This document shows positions 26,267-35,186 of a DNA stretch of 40,294 nt, piece by piece (positions within the stretch are counted from its first letter, which is position 1; every line of letters starts with the position of its first letter). The notes under the pieces were generated by a model, which worked only from the letters and a program-made list of their open reading frames with translations, searched no databases and was not told the DNA's origin. Origin of the DNA: Archangium violaceum Cb vi76. GTDB taxonomy: Bacteria > Myxococcota > Myxococcia > Myxococcales > Myxococcaceae. The stretch is taken from NCBI RefSeq assembly GCF_000733295.1, contig NZ_JPMI01000125.1, positions 1-40,294 of the forward strand, given 5' to 3'. The position numbers and the translations under genes are program-made.

Positions 26267-29200
26267 GTGAACGTCATAAGCCGGACCATGACGACTTCCC
26301 CGCGTAGATGGGTATTCCTGTTTTCCCTGGCCGCCGTGTCGTTCGCGGACGGCGCGGGCGCCGCCAGCCTGCGCTCCGCGTCATCCACTGTCTTTACCGT
26401 TCCCAACGGGACCTTCGAGACGCCCGCCCTCCCGGCGTCGCCCGGCTACCAGTACGCCCCCGCCGGAAGTGGATGGACGCTCGTTGACGGCGCGGGCCTC
26501 ACCCGGAATGGCACCGCGTTCACCTCGAGCAATCCGAATGCTCCGGAAGGGGCCCAGGTGCTCTTCCTCCAGGGAGGGGGCTCCGCTTCGCGGGCCCTGA
26601 ACTTCCCGGCGGGCTACTACATCTTCAGCTTCTCCGCGGCGCAGCGCGGAAACCCGGTCAACACCCAGCGCGTCGAGTTGCGGATCGACGGCGCCTCCGT
26701 CCAGGGGTTCACCCCCTCCGGAACCGCCTGGCAGCGCTTCAGCTCGGGCGCGGTGCTGCTGTCCTCCGGCGCCCACTCCATCGAGCTGCGCGGGCTCAAT
26801 CCCCAGGGCGGCGACAACACCGCGCTCGTGGATGATTTTCAGGCCGCGCGCGTCCGGGACATCGTCCTCAGCGGCTTCGAGTCCCCGGTCCTCCCCACTT
26901 CTCCCGGGTACGCCTACGCTCCGGCGGGTGGGCCGTGGACCTTCAACGGGCTCAGTGGTCTCAGCCGCAACGCCAGCGCATTCACGGCCTCCAATCCCGC
27001 CGCGCCCGAGGGCAGTCAGGTGCTCGTCCTCCAGGGTGCTTCTTCCGCCTCCGCCCCCATCAGCATTCCGCGCGGTGGCTTCTACCGGTTCCGCCTCAGG
27101 GCCGCCCTCCGCGCCAACAACCCGGTCCAGCCGCCGGCCAAGAACATCCGCATCACCCTCGGCGGCACCCAGGTGGGCGAGTTCCGTCTCGGCAGCACCC
27201 AGTACGTCGAGCAGAGCTCCGCCGCCATCTACCTGGGCGCGGGCGCCACCACGGTGAGCCTGATGGGCGTGGACACGGCGGCCGGAGATCACACCGGGCT
27301 GGTGGATGACCTCCGGATGGAGATGCTTCACGACTGGCAGGACCCGTATGTCTGGGGCGGCGCGGTGCCCGGCGTCAACGACGACGCCACCGTGAGTGCC
27401 GGCAGCGCCGTCTGCCTTCAGGGGAACCTCGCTCCGAGAACCCTCACCGTGAGCGGCGAGTTGCTCGGCGTCCAGAACCGGAACGTGTCCGTCACCACGA
27501 AGTACGTGATGGTGATGGGCAGTGGCTCCCGGCTCGAGCTGGGACAGGAGCTCACGCCCTATCCGGGCTCGGCCACCTTCACCCTCAACGCCACGCCGGC
27601 CGATCCCGAGGTCATGGGGATGGGCAACAAGTTCATCGGTGCCATGGGCTCCGCCACCCTCCGTCTCCACGGCCAGGAGCGCGTGAGCTGGACGCAGCTC
27701 GGTGCGAACGTGAACGCGGGGAGCTCCACCGTGGTCCTCAAGGAGCCCGTGGATTGGCGGCCGGGTGACAAGATCGTGATCGTCTCCAGCCACCGCAACT
27801 GGAACGAGGCCGAGCAGCGGACCATCACGTCCGTCTTGTCGGGGAATACGGCCGTCACGCTGGACAGCCCGCTCGCGTACTCGCACACCGGCGTGGTGAA
27901 GAGCTACTCCAACGGCTCGCGCACCTGGACCGCGGACCTGCGCGCCCAGGTGGGTCTGCTCACGCACAACATCCTGGTGCAGGGTGATGCGGCGTCCGCG
28001 TCCTCCGGCGGCTTCGGCGGGCACGTGATGATCATGGACGACTCGGTGGCGTACGTCAGCGGCGTCGAGCTCTACAACATGGGCCAGAAGGCGCGCCTCG
28101 GGCGCTACCCCTTCCACTGGCACATGCTGGGCAGCGTGGGCTCGGGCCAATACTTCAAGAACTCGAGCATCCACCGCTCCTACAACCGGGCCATCACCAT
28201 CCATGGCACCGAGAGCACGCTCGTCGAGAACAACTTCTTCTATGACCACATCGGCCATGGTGTGTTCCTGGAGGACGGCAGCGAGCGCTTCAACGTCATC
28301 AAGAAGAACGTGACCCTGCTCACGAAGCGCCCCGCGCCTGGTGAGGAACTCACGCCGTCCGACAATCAGTTCGACCAGGTCCAGAACCGCAGCCCGGCCA
28401 GCTATTGGATCACCAACCCCCAGAACACCTTCGAGGACAACGTCGCGGCGGGCACCGAGGGCACCGGGTTCTGGTTCGCGCTTCCCTCCCGCCCGATGGG
28501 ATTGTCCGCGAACGACCCTCGCTTCTCGTCGATGCGCCCCAACACGCTGCCGATGATCTCCTTCAAGGGCAACAGCGCCCACAGCACCATGAGCGGGTTC
28601 GACATCTTCGACGGGCTGGATGCCAACCACTCCATCCTCCCGAACGCGGGGTGGACGGACACCGCCACCCACCTCATCGAGAACGGCACGTGGTACGCGA
28701 ACGAGCTGGCCCTCTACACGGGCATCGGCGCTGGCGGGCCGTCCGACAACCTCATCTTCCGCAACAACGTCCTGGTGGAGAACACGGTCGGCACCATGCT
28801 GGCCAGCTACAGCATCGTCGACCAGAGCGTGTTCGTGGCCAACTCCGGCGAGAACCTCCTCAGTGGTCCCCGCTACGCCTACCGCGTGTATGACGGCGCG
28901 GGCCAGGTGAGGGATTCGCACTTCATCGGGTGGGATGCCGCCAACGCCAACTTCCTGATCAACACGGGCGCGGCGATCAAGCACCCCAATCACCAGTTCA
29001 TCGGGAACACGATGTCCCCCGCCAGCCCGCCGCGCACCGTTCTGGAGGACTTCGACATCCGCCCCGTTTCGGGCGCCCACGCCAACCACCCCGGTCACCC
29101 GCGGTACTGGTCCATCGTGCTCCGGGATGTCACCGGGGGCATCAGCGGCAAGGCCAACACGTCCATCGTGTCCAATCACCCGTTCATGCGGGTGGGCGAC

Positions 29201-30205
29201 GAGTACCGTCCGCCCAACTGGGAGCGCACCTACCGGAGTGACCACCGCTTCGTCCTGTCCCGGCTCACCTACAACGTGCCGTTCGAGCAGACGCCCAACG
29301 TCACCTGCACGCGCGAGAAGGCGGGCACGGCCTCCGCCAGCGTCTTCTACATGGACGACAACGGCTACCACGAGTGGCACCAGCTCCCGTTCCTCGTCAA
29401 CGAGGGCTTCGAGTACACCTATGCCTATGAGTCCCTCCCCGCCGTGAAGGTGGTGTCGATGAACATGGAGGACGCCATCGCGGGCGATTCCTACCTCGCC
29501 CACTTCAAGGACTTCGGGAAGCTGGGCGGCGTTTCGCTCTCCTCGAGCCAGAGCAGCTTCTCCGCGTACTCCTCGATCGCCAGTCTGCGTGGCTCCACCA
29601 CCTCGGGTTACTACCTGCAGCCGGGCGGCGACCTCTCCATCAAGGCGGTCGCCACGGGCAAGAACCAGTCCTTCACCATCTCCTGGAGCACGAACTTCAC
29701 GGTGCCCCCGCTCGATACGGATGGAGACCAGGTGACGGACTCCGCGGAGATCAACTCGTCGCGGCATCCCTTCGACGCCGCGGACCTCGGGGCGGAGTTC
29801 GCCACGGCGGGAGGATTCGAGGGATGGACGGGGTTCGGCAACATCACCGGGCAGGCGGTGTCCGGCGGCGTGCTGACCGGCACCTCCTCCAACAACGGTG
29901 ATGCGCAGATCGTGAACAGCGCCTACCACTTCAGCGCCAGCCGCGTGCCGGCGCTCCAGGTCCGCATGCGGGCCTCGCAGAACACCGGCGTGCAGCTCTT
30001 CTTCGCCACCAGCACCCAGCCGGGGTTCTCTGGCACGCGCGTGGCCAGCGCGAGCTACACCGGCAATGGCGCCTGGCAGACGCTCACCCTCGACATGGCG
30101 GGCCAGGTGGATTGGACCGGGACGATCACCGAGCTCCGGCTCGATCCGGTGTCCGGGGTGGGCATCCAGTTCGACATCGACTGGATCCGCGGGCCGGGGC
30201 TGTAG
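26267..30205 (+). CDS. Secreted G8-domain protein with parallel beta-helix, CEMIP/TMEM2-like
   Basis: Exported protein of about 1312 aa. The N-terminus has RRWVFLFSLAAVSFADGAGA as a signal peptide. Two homologous ~150-residue beta-sandwich-like repeats follow (about 44-195 and 196-350), each containing a PxSPGYxYAPAG...W and NPxAPEGxQVLxLQG core. A G8 domain starts near 356 (DPYVWGGAVPGVNDDATV), followed by the parallel beta-helix region typical of CEMIP/TMEM2 (about 500-950), including GRYPFHWHMLG near 613-623. The C-terminal ~130 residues resemble a carbohydrate-binding sandwich. Vertebrate relatives bind or cleave hyaluronan; polysaccharide binding or cleavage is only inferred here. GTG start at 26267 has GGAGA about 7 nt upstream; an ATG at 26288 has none. 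It lies 50 bp after ccoG. Confidence 0.85.
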   Translation: MNVISRTMTTSPRRWVFLFSLAAVSFADGAGAASLRSASSTVFTVPNGTFETPALPASPGYQYAPAGSGWTLVDGAGLTRNGTAFTSSNPNAPEGAQVLFLQGGGSASRALNFPAGYYIFSFSAAQRGNPVNTQRVELRIDGASVQGFTPSGTAWQRFSSGAVLLSSGAHSIELRGLNPQGGDNTALVDDFQAARVRDIVLSGFESPVLPTSPGYAYAPAGGPWTFNGLSGLSRNASAFTASNPAAPEGSQVLVLQGASSASAPISIPRGGFYRFRLRAALRANNPVQPPAKNIRITLGGTQVGEFRLGSTQYVEQSSAAIYLGAGATTVSLMGVDTAAGDHTGLVDDLRMEMLHDWQDPYVWGGAVPGVNDDATVSAGSAVCLQGNLAPRTLTVSGELLGVQNRNVSVTTKYVMVMGSGSRLELGQELTPYPGSATFTLNATPADPEVMGMGNKFIGAMGSATLRLHGQERVSWTQLGANVNAGSSTVVLKEPVDWRPGDKIVIVSSHRNWNEAEQRTITSVLSGNTAVTLDSPLAYSHTGVVKSYSNGSRTWTADLRAQVGLLTHNILVQGDAASASSGGFGGHVMIMDDSVAYVSGVELYNMGQKARLGRYPFHWHMLGSVGSGQYFKNSSIHRSYNRAITIHGTESTLVENNFFYDHIGHGVFLEDGSERFNVIKKNVTLLTKRPAPGEELTPSDNQFDQVQNRSPASYWITNPQNTFEDNVAAGTEGTGFWFALPSRPMGLSANDPRFSSMRPNTLPMISFKGNSAHSTMSGFDIFDGLDANHSILPNAGWTDTATHLIENGTWYANELALYTGIGAGGPSDNLIFRNNVLVENTVGTMLASYSIVDQSVFVANSGENLLSGPRYAYRVYDGAGQVRDSHFIGWDAANANFLINTGAAIKHPNHQFIGNTMSPASPPRTVLEDFDIRPVSGAHANHPGHPRYWSIVLRDVTGGISGKANTSIVSNHPFMRVGDEYRPPNWERTYRSDHRFVLSRLTYNVPFEQTPNVTCTREKAGTASASVFYMDDNGYHEWHQLPFLVNEGFEYTYAYESLPAVKVVSMNMEDAIAGDSYLAHFKDFGKLGGVSLSSSQSSFSAYSSIASLRGSTTSGYYLQPGGDLSIKAVATGKNQSFTISWSTNFTVPPLDTDGDQVTDSAEINSSRHPFDAADLGAEFATAGGFEGWTGFGNITGQAVSGGVLTGTSSNNGDAQIVNSAYHFSASRVPALQVRMRASQNTGVQLFFATSTQPGFSGTRVASASYTGNGAWQTLTLDMAGQVDWTGTITELRLDPVSGVGIQFDIDWIRGPGL

Positions 30206-30223
30206 CCGCCGCATCTCGCGAGT

Positions 30224-30267
30224 CCTCCGTCCGGGCATGTGGGGAACAGTCCACGCCCGGACGGAGG
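30224..30267 (+). terminator. Strong hairpin after the G8-domain gene
   Basis: A perfect 13-bp stem pairs CCTCCGTCCGGGC (30224-30236) with GCCCGGACGGAGG (30255-30267); the loop holds a small GTGG/CCAC helix. It starts 18 bp after the stop. No true T-run follows, so it may act as a terminator, an RNA stabiliser, or both. Confidence 0.65.
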
Positions 30268-30355
30268 GTGGTCTCCCTTCGTGCCCTGGCTGGTGCTAAA
30301 TGTCGATGCGTGTGGAGGCATGGGCCCCCATCCGGCGAGAGCGAAGGAGTCGAAC

Positions 30356-30997
30356 ATGCGGAGTGTGACGGGGGTGGCGGTGCTGGTGTGCGTGTTGGCG
30401 GCGGGTCGCGCCAGTGCCGAGGACTGGGAGCAGGTGTCGAAGGGGGACATCGCCATCAAGGCCCGGCCCTACACGGCCGTGACGGGAGGGCGTGAAGTGT
30501 GGGCCGAGGGGGTGCTGCCGGTGAGCCTCCAGGACGTCCAGACGGCCCTGACGGACCACGACAACTTCCGTCACTTCATGCCGTACGTGACGGAGTCGCG
30601 GCTGCTGTCGCGGGGCGAGGATGGCGCCCGTGTGACGTATACGCGGCTGGACTTCCCCCTCATCTCGGATCGCGACTACGTGCTCCGGGTGTTGGACGAG
30701 CCGGTGCTGGACGCGGAGGGCAAGCAGGTGGCGTTCCACCAGAAGTGGGCGCCGGACAACAGCGTGCTGCCGGAGCGCGCGGGCGTGGTGCGGCTGCGTC
30801 ACAACCAGGGCAGCTGGTACTTCACCCCTCGCGCCGAGGGCGGGGTGCACTTCGTCTACCGCTTCATCGTGGAGCCGGGCGGCTCCATCCCGGGTTTCCT
30901 GGCGGGTGTGGGCCAGAAGGACGCCGTGGAGGCCACGGTGCGCGGGGTGGAGAAGCGCGCGCTCAAGCTGGCCTCGGAGCGGGCGCAGGCGAAGTAG
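30356..30997 (+). CDS. START-like (SRPBCC fold) lipid-binding periplasmic protein
   Basis: Protein of 213 aa with a clear signal peptide (1-21, ending GRASA). The mature part has the pattern of a START/SRPBCC domain: a helix-strand start near EDWEQVSKGDIAIKARP, FRHFMPYVTESRLLS, DFPLISDRDYVLRV, the typical QGSWYFTPR and HFVYRFIVEPGGSIPGFL, and a long C-terminal helix. Such proteins bind a hydrophobic ligand in a cavity. The ligand is unknown; transport or sensing of a lipid is the usual guess. The start at 30356 has AAGGAG 7 nt upstream. The next gene begins 16 nt after its stop with its own AAAGGAG, so the two are probably co-transcribed. Confidence 0.8.
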   Translation: MRSVTGVAVLVCVLAAGRASAEDWEQVSKGDIAIKARPYTAVTGGREVWAEGVLPVSLQDVQTALTDHDNFRHFMPYVTESRLLSRGEDGARVTYTRLDFPLISDRDYVLRVLDEPVLDAEGKQVAFHQKWAPDNSVLPERAGVVRLRHNQGSWYFTPRAEGGVHFVYRFIVEPGGSIPGFLAGVGQKDAVEATVRGVEKRALKLASERAQAK

Positions 30998-31013
30998 GCG
31001 AAAGGAGCGGGAC

Positions 31014-32078
31014 ATGCGGGGAGAAAGAAGGCCGGTGGGGGGGAGGCTTCGCGCCCTGCTGCTCCCGCTGGTGCTGACCGGGTGTGCTTCGACGCTGGCC
31101 CAGAAGGTTCCGCTGGCGGACGTGCCTCCGGAGCTACAGGGGACAGCGCCGGAGCAGGCCGTCACCCTCTTGCCGCTCGGTGGTGCGCTTCGGAGCGAGA
31201 ACGCCGAGCTCTCTGGCCTCGCCTGGTACGGCGAGCACCTCGTCATGCTGCCGCAGTATCCCGGCTGGCAGCGCGACGGCGCCCCCTGCCTCTACACCGT
31301 TTCGAAGGCGGACGTCCTCGCGCGGCTCGATGACACGGCATCAGGGCCGCTCGAGCCCCGCTGCATTCCGTTCGACAGCGGTGGCCTCGAGAATCGCATC
31401 CCTGGCTTCGAAGGTTATGAGGCCATCGGGTTCGTGGGGGACCAGGCCTATCTGTCCGTGGAGACCCGCCAGGGCACGGGAAAGGGCTTCCTGGTGACCG
31501 GCCGCATCGCGCCGGATTTGAGCGCGCTGAAGCTCGAGGCTTCGCCCATGGCCTCGCTTGCCCTGCCCGCCAAGGTGTCGAACGCGGGCTTCGAGACACT
31601 GGTGGTGGGTGGGGAGCGCCTGCTGGCCCTGTACGAAGCCAATGGGGCCCGTGTGAACCAGGCCCCCTCCGCCGAGAGCTTCGATCGAGCGCTTTCACCG
31701 TCCGGCAAGCTCACGTTCCCAGCGATCGAATACCGCGTCACCGATGCCACCTCCCTGGACTCGGAGGGCCGGTTCTGGGTGATGAACTACAGCTTTCCAG
31801 GGACCTCTCACGCCTACGAGCCGGCGCCGGATCCCCTCATGGCCCGGTACGGCACCGGGCCGACCCATGCCCGGAAGCCCCAGGTGGAACGGCTCATCGA
31901 GCTCCAGGTGCAACCCACCGGCATCGTGCTCACGGAGCGGCCTCCTCTCCAGTTGCGGCTCTCCGACGAGGCGCCACGCAACTGGGAGGGAGTGGTGCGG
32001 CTGGCGGGCCGGGGCTTTCTGCTCGTGACCGACAAGTTTCCCGGGACCCTGCTCGGCTTCGTTCCGAGCCCGCCCTGA
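31014..32078 (+). CDS. Predicted lipoprotein of unknown function, probably propeller-like
   Basis: Protein of 354 aa with a lipoprotein signal (LLPLVLTGC, Cys24). The mature part has repeated beta-type segments such as NAELSGLAWYGEHLVMLPQY, GYEAIGFVGDQAYLSVETR, and GFLLVTDKFPGTLLGF at the C-terminus. These resemble the esterase-like/phytase-type propeller found in other secreted proteins, but I cannot assign a family firmly and see no catalytic motif. The start at 31014 has AAAGGAG 7-8 nt upstream. It follows the START-like gene by 16 nt, so the pair may work together at the cell envelope. Confidence 0.65.
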   Translation: MRGERRPVGGRLRALLLPLVLTGCASTLAQKVPLADVPPELQGTAPEQAVTLLPLGGALRSENAELSGLAWYGEHLVMLPQYPGWQRDGAPCLYTVSKADVLARLDDTASGPLEPRCIPFDSGGLENRIPGFEGYEAIGFVGDQAYLSVETRQGTGKGFLVTGRIAPDLSALKLEASPMASLALPAKVSNAGFETLVVGGERLLALYEANGARVNQAPSAESFDRALSPSGKLTFPAIEYRVTDATSLDSEGRFWVMNYSFPGTSHAYEPAPDPLMARYGTGPTHARKPQVERLIELQVQPTGIVLTERPPLQLRLSDEAPRNWEGVVRLAGRGFLLVTDKFPGTLLGFVPSPP

Positions 32079-32168
32079 GCATTGGGAACAAAGGAGACGC
32101 CCAGCCGTTCGGGGGGCGGCCGCGCGGGGTTTTCCCTCGGGCGGCGTTGTGCAGTGCCAACGAGAGGA

Positions 32169-32188
32169 CGCGCCGGGGCCCCGGCGCG
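32169..32188. repeat. Perfect 20-bp GC palindrome just upstream of the M16 peptidase gene
   Basis: CGCGCCGGGG is followed at once by its reverse complement CCCCGGCGCG, ending 15 bases before the ATG at 32204. It would form a 10-bp cruciform or, with a shorter stem, a hairpin next to the ribosome site. It could be an operator, a translation-control hairpin or part of a terminator; sequence alone does not decide. Confidence 0.5.
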
Positions 32189-32203
32189 AGAGTGGAAACC
32201 GAT

Positions 32204-33652
32204 ATGATGAGATTCACCCGACTCGCCGCCACCGGCCTGGTGGCGGGGACCCTGGCCTGTACCGGCCCGCAGGCCACGGTGCGGCCCGACAAGCCCGTAG
32301 AGGCGCAAGAGGCCAGTCCCACCCCGCCGCCCGCGCCGGCCGAGGCCGCCCCGACGACCCAGGGGGCCAGGCGCTTCCAGGTGCCGGTCGAGTACCACAA
32401 GCTCGACAATGGCCTGAAGGTGGTGCTGTCGCGCGACACCAGCGCCCCCAAGGTGGCGGTGGGCGTCTATTACAACATCGGCTTTCGCATCGAGCCCAAG
32501 GACCGCACCGGCTTCGCCCACCTCTTCGAGCACATGATGTTCCAGGGCTCGAAGAACCTCGGGAAGATGGAGTTCGTGCGCTTGGTGCAGGCCAACGGCG
32601 GCGTCCTGAACGGCTCCACCCGCTTCGACTTCACCAACTACTTCGAAATCGTTCCCTCCCACGCCCTGGAGACGATGCTGTGGGCCGAGGCCGACCGGAT
32701 GCGTGGCCTCGCGGTGACGCAGGAGAACCTCGTCAACCAGCAGGGGGTGGTGAAGAACGAGGTGAAGGTCAACGTGCTCAACCAGCCCTATGGCGGCTTT
32801 CCCTGGCTGGACATGCCGCAGCTGGCCAACAGCAACTGGTACAACGCCCACAACTTCTACGGCGACCTCGAGGACCTGGACGCCGCCACCCTCGAGGACG
32901 TGCAGTCCTTCTTCAAGACCTACTACGCCCCCAACAACGCGGTGGTGGTGCTGGTGGGCGACTTCGAGTCCCAGCAGGCGCTCGCCTGGGTGAAGAAGTA
33001 CTTCAATGACATCCCCGCGGTGCCCCAGCCTCCGCAGCCGGACATCCGCGAGCCGCGCCAGGAGAAGATGAAGCGCTCCGAGAAGGTGGACGCCCTGGCC
33101 CAGCGGCCCGCCCTCGCGCTCGCCTACCACATGCCCCCGCGCAACAGCCCCGAGTACTGGGCGATGGGGCTGCTCCACCAGATCCTGCTCGAGGGCAAGG
33201 ACAGCGCCCTCTACCAGAACCTGGTGCAGCAGAAGGGCCTCACCGGTGACGTGGCCGGAGGCACCAACCTGCTGGGCAACATGTACAACTACAACGGGCC
33301 GATGCTCTGGACGCTGTCCCTCTTCCACGACGCGGACAAGTCGCCCGAGACACTGCTCTCCGCCATCGACGAGTCCATCGAGAAGGTGCGTACCTCTCCG
33401 GTGGATGCCGCCACGCTGGAGCGGGCGCGCATCAAGGCGCGCTCGGAGCTGTACGGGCAGATGGAGGCCATCTTCGGCTTTGGCACGGCGGATCTGCTGG
33501 CCTCCTTCGCGCTGTTCGATGACGACCCCGCGCGCATCAACCGGCTGGAGGACGAGCTGGCCAAGGTGACGCCCGAGCTCATCCAGAAGACGGCCCAGGA
33601 GTACCTGAGGCCGGACAACCGCACCCTCCTCGTCGTGAAGCCCAAGTCCTGA
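32204..33652 (+). CDS. M16 family zinc metallopeptidase, catalytically complete
   Basis: Protein of 482 aa with an N-terminal signal-like segment; TLAC at residue 19 may be a weak lipobox. The inverted zinc motif HxxEH is intact as HLFEH (106-110), with Glu186 in KNEVKVN about 76 residues downstream as third ligand; this is the full set for an active M16 peptidase. A second M16-type half follows (from about 230), with the typical YYAPNNAVVVLVGDF strand-helix pattern. Substrate unknown; periplasmic or outer-face peptide degradation is typical. Two in-frame ATG at 32204 and 32207 cannot be told apart. It is followed 16 nt later by an M16 homologue lacking the motif, suggesting a heterodimer. 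Confidence 0.9.
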   Translation: MMRFTRLAATGLVAGTLACTGPQATVRPDKPVEAQEASPTPPPAPAEAAPTTQGARRFQVPVEYHKLDNGLKVVLSRDTSAPKVAVGVYYNIGFRIEPKDRTGFAHLFEHMMFQGSKNLGKMEFVRLVQANGGVLNGSTRFDFTNYFEIVPSHALETMLWAEADRMRGLAVTQENLVNQQGVVKNEVKVNVLNQPYGGFPWLDMPQLANSNWYNAHNFYGDLEDLDAATLEDVQSFFKTYYAPNNAVVVLVGDFESQQALAWVKKYFNDIPAVPQPPQPDIREPRQEKMKRSEKVDALAQRPALALAYHMPPRNSPEYWAMGLLHQILLEGKDSALYQNLVQQKGLTGDVAGGTNLLGNMYNYNGPMLWTLSLFHDADKSPETLLSAIDESIEKVRTSPVDAATLERARIKARSELYGQMEAIFGFGTADLLASFALFDDDPARINRLEDELAKVTPELIQKTAQEYLRPDNRTLLVVKPKS

Positions 33653-33668
33653 GAAGGAGCCACCACCC

Positions 33669-35063
33669 ATGTACGCAAGCATTTTCGTCGCCGTACTCGC
33701 GGGCGCGCTGGGCGCCTCCCCAGTGGCTCCCGCGCGCGAAGCGCCGCCTGCCCCCGGTACCCCCAAGGAATTCAAGCTGCCGCCGCGGCAGGAGTTCACC
33801 CTCCCCAACGGCATGGCGGTGACGCTCGTGCCCTACGGCAACATGCCCAAGGTGGACGTGCAACTGGCCGTGCGCACCGGCAACGTGCACGAGGGCCCCA
33901 AGGAGGCCTGGCTGGCCGATCTCACCGTCCGGCTCCTGCAAGAGGGCACCACCACCCGCGGCGCCGAGCAGCTCGCCCAGGAGGCCGCCCGGATGGGAGG
34001 CACCCTGGACGTGGGCGCCACCGCGGATGAGACCACCTTCGGCGGCACCGTGCTGGCCGACTTCGCGCCCCAGTTCGTGGCGCTGGTGGCCGACGTGGCC
34101 CGTCACCCGAAGCTCCCCGCCTCGGAGCTGGAGCGGGTGCGCAATGATCTGGCGCGCGAGCTCACCATCCAGAAGAGCCGCCCGGGCACCCTCTCCCTGG
34201 AGCGCTTCCACACCGCCCTCTACCCGGACCACCCCTACGGCCGTCTCTTCCCCACCGAGCCCCAGCTCAAGGGCTACACCCTGGAGCAGGTGCGCGGCTT
34301 CTACGACGCCAATTTCAGCGCCGCCCGCAGCCACCTCTACGTGGTGGGCCAGTTCGATGGCCAGGCCACCGAGAAGGCCATCCGCGAGGCTTTCGGCGAC
34401 TGGCAGAAGGGGCCGGAGGTGGTGAACAACGTTCCCAAGCCGATCGCCCAGCGCGCGGTGCACCTCATCGACCGGCCGGGCGCGGTGCAGTCGTCCATCC
34501 GGCTGGGGCTGCCGGCGGTGGATCCCTCGCACCCGGACTACATGAAGCTCCTGGTGACCAACTCCCTGCTGGGAGGCAGCTTCGCCAGCCGCATCACCAG
34601 CAACATCCGCGAGCAGAAGGGCTACACCTACTCGCCCTTCAGCTCGGTCACCAACCACTACCGCGATGCCTACTGGTCCCAGGTGGCCGACGTCACCACC
34701 AACGTCACCGGCGCCTCGCTGAAGGAAATCTTCCTCGAGGTGGACCGGCTGCGCGCCGAGGCCCCCAGTGAGAAGGAGCTGGCGGCCATCAAGAATTACG
34801 TGGTGGGCACCTTCGTTCTGCAGAGCTCGGCCCGCGGCGGGCTGCTCGCCCGTCTGCGCTTCGCCGACTTCCACGGGCTGCCCGACAGCTACCTCGAGAA
34901 CTACATCCAGGACGTCCTCGCGGTGACCCCGGCCGACGTGCAGAAGGTGGCCCGGGACTATCTGAAGCCAGACAAGATGGCCATTGTCGTCGTGGGCGAC
35001 AAGAAGGTCATCGAGAAGGAGCTCAAGCCCTTCGGCAAGCTGGTGGTGGTGCCGGCGAAGTAG
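33669..35063 (+). CDS. M16 family peptidase homologue lacking the zinc motif
   Basis: Protein of 464 aa with a signal peptide (about 1-22). The fold pattern is that of M16 peptidases: LPNGMAVTLVPYGNMPKVDV at the start, DFAPQFVALVADVARHPKLP, and YDANFSAARSHLYVVGQFD in the first half. Where HxxEH should stand the sequence reads WLADLTVRLL, so no zinc can be bound. In known pairs an inactive subunit partners an active one. The start at 33669 has GAAGGAG upstream. It is 16 nt downstream of the active M16 gene, so the two are probably one transcription unit with coupled products. A hairpin follows at 35085-35114. Confidence 0.9.
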   Translation: MYASIFVAVLAGALGASPVAPAREAPPAPGTPKEFKLPPRQEFTLPNGMAVTLVPYGNMPKVDVQLAVRTGNVHEGPKEAWLADLTVRLLQEGTTTRGAEQLAQEAARMGGTLDVGATADETTFGGTVLADFAPQFVALVADVARHPKLPASELERVRNDLARELTIQKSRPGTLSLERFHTALYPDHPYGRLFPTEPQLKGYTLEQVRGFYDANFSAARSHLYVVGQFDGQATEKAIREAFGDWQKGPEVVNNVPKPIAQRAVHLIDRPGAVQSSIRLGLPAVDPSHPDYMKLLVTNSLLGGSFASRITSNIREQKGYTYSPFSSVTNHYRDAYWSQVADVTTNVTGASLKEIFLEVDRLRAEAPSEKELAAIKNYVVGTFVLQSSARGGLLARLRFADFHGLPDSYLENYIQDVLAVTPADVQKVARDYLKPDKMAIVVVGDKKVIEKELKPFGKLVVVPAK

Positions 35064-35084
35064 CAGCTCGAGCATCCGGCACGG

Positions 35085-35114
35085 TGGGGAGGGCCCTGTC
35101 AGCGGCCCTCCCCA
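35085..35114 (+). terminator. Hairpin terminator after the M16 pair
   Basis: An 11-bp perfect stem TGGGGAGGGCC / GGCCCTCCCCA with an 8-nt CTGTCAGC loop starts 21 bp after the stop. There is no T-run. It probably ends the M16 operon. Confidence 0.6.
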
Positions 35115-35186
35115 GCCCCGGGATGCCGGCTGTTCGCTTCCCCGCTGTGGCCGGTCAGACATCCCTCCGGACCGGCTCGCCCATCG

